The notes under the pieces: model-generated | The model's input: only the letters and a program-made list of their open reading frames with translations | Database searches by the model: none | Told to the model about the DNA's origin: nothing | Origin: JARFVT01 sp036677425 | GTDB taxonomy: Bacteria > Pseudomonadota > Alphaproteobacteria > UBA8366 > Aestuariispiraceae | Length of the DNA stretch: 64,000 nt | Direction: 5' to 3' | Assembly: GCA_036677425.1 (NCBI GenBank) | Contig: JARFVT010000013.1 | Location: 1,736,001 to 1,800,000, forward strand | Shown: positions 63,653 through 64,000 of the stretch, one piece after another | Layout of the letters: each line of letters starts with the position of its first letter | How positions within the stretch are numbered: the stretch's first letter is position 1 | Made by a program: the position numbers and the translations under genes

Positions 63653-64000
63653 CATCATTATCCGTATTCATATCATCAAAAAAGCTGGATATAACATGGA
63701 ACCCCTGCCCTTTTATATATGGTTTTAAAATATCTGGTATATTTTCAACTGCGCGTGCCTTACCTAAATATAGATCTGAAACCCGAACCGATTTTTCACC
63801 TGATCCATCATAAATTAAATAATTTTGCGTCTTTATTCCCTTGGACATCGCATATAATGATTTAATCGTGGCGGACATTGGAAAATAAATATCTGACGGC
63901 AACATATGCAAAGATTGACCTGGTTTAGTTAAATATAGCTGGCTATCCGTGCCGCCTTTACCCTTATTCACTACCCCTTCATAATGCAAAACCGTTGCAC
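63522..64000 (-). CDS. eipB: EipB-like (DUF1849) cell-envelope protein, C-terminal part
   Basis: The frame is open to the right edge and has no start in the window. It shows TVLHYEGVVNKGKGGTDSQL, YLTKPGQSLHMLPSDIYFPM, YDGSGEKSVRVSDLYLGKA and the ending GIIDDFKILKIPNCD. This is the pattern of alphaproteobacterial EipB, a periplasmic beta-spiral envelope-integrity protein. Its 3' end is duplicated 1164 bp downstream, on the far side of the COG2958 gene. Confidence 0.65.
   Translation of the reverse strand, partial: ATVLHYEGVVNKGKGGTDSQLYLTKPGQSLHMLPSDIYFPMSATIKSLYAMSKGIKTQNYLIYDGSGEKSVRVSDLYLGKARAVENIPDILKPYIKGQGFHVISSFFDDMNTDNDAISTHSSDIYQNGITTRLKIANAELTATGIIDDFKILKIPNCD

Overview
The window comes from an AT-rich alphaproteobacterium. 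The evidence is the gene order rlmB / tRNA-Tyr / tRNA-Gly / tuf / tRNA-Trp / secE / nusG / rplKAJL / rpoBC, alphaproteobacterial-type RpoB and EF-Tu, a general L-amino-acid transporter of the AapJQMP type, and an EipB-like envelope gene at the right edge. It looks like a once metabolically versatile, possibly marine or host-associated cell whose genome is now decaying. Near-identical IS3-family (IS407-group) insertion sequences have spread, and many catabolic and transport genes carry frameshifts, nonsense codons, deletions or truncations. Some single-base lesions lie in homopolymers and could be sequencing errors, but the deletions, fusions and chimeric remnants cannot be explained that way.

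Layout. 1-11.9 kb is the core information-processing block on the minus strand, then rlmB and tRNA-Thr on the plus strand. Both rpoB (codon 53) and tuf (codon 194) contain an in-frame TAG exactly where the families have leucine. 12-17 kb is accessory: a GC-rich hairpin repeat, a frameshifted lysozyme-like gene, small secreted proteins and a head-to-tail pair of IS copies. 17-21.3 kb holds a membrane EF-hand protein next to an OmpR-type two-component system, and a metallo-beta-lactamase-fold protein. 21.4-22.7 kb is a gene graveyard. 22.7-27 kb is an acetoin-dehydrogenase-type cluster (acoCBA, with acoX frameshifted). 27.3-32.6 kb is a CUT1 sugar or polyol ABC transporter operon whose two permeases are intact but whose binding-protein and ATPase genes are broken. 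32.6-34.7 kb is an IS copy beside a rearrangement junction that truncates an aminotransferase gene. 34.9-37.6 kb has argG and an unknown protein. 38-42.6 kb is an envelope operon (TPR, FtsX-type ABC ATPase and permease, LolA-like protein, outer-membrane barrel). 43-50.4 kb has a choline-kinase-like protein, a dimethylglycine/sarcosine dehydrogenase-like flavoprotein, another IS and an FGGY kinase. 50.8-56.7 kb has a PLP sulfur-amino-acid enzyme and aapPMQJ. 56.9-62.4 kb has a broken LysR gene, an XRE-cupin regulator and kbl-tdh-thrC. 62.4-64 kb has a COG2958/HrgA-like gene inserted between two 136-bp copies of the eipB 3' end.

How the genes fit together: amino acids imported by Aap feed threonine catabolism (tdh then kbl, giving glycine and acetyl-CoA), with XRE-cupin as the likely regulator. 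The choline-kinase-like protein and the one-carbon flavoprotein point to methylated-amine use. The aco cluster yields acetyl-CoA from acetoin or a related substrate.

The observation most worth following is the pair of leucine-to-UAG codons in two essential genes, together with very sparse use of TAG as a terminator (two of about 38 intact genes, one of them followed by 80 further open in-frame codons). Suppression or partial reassignment of UAG, real decay, and sequence error all remain possible.
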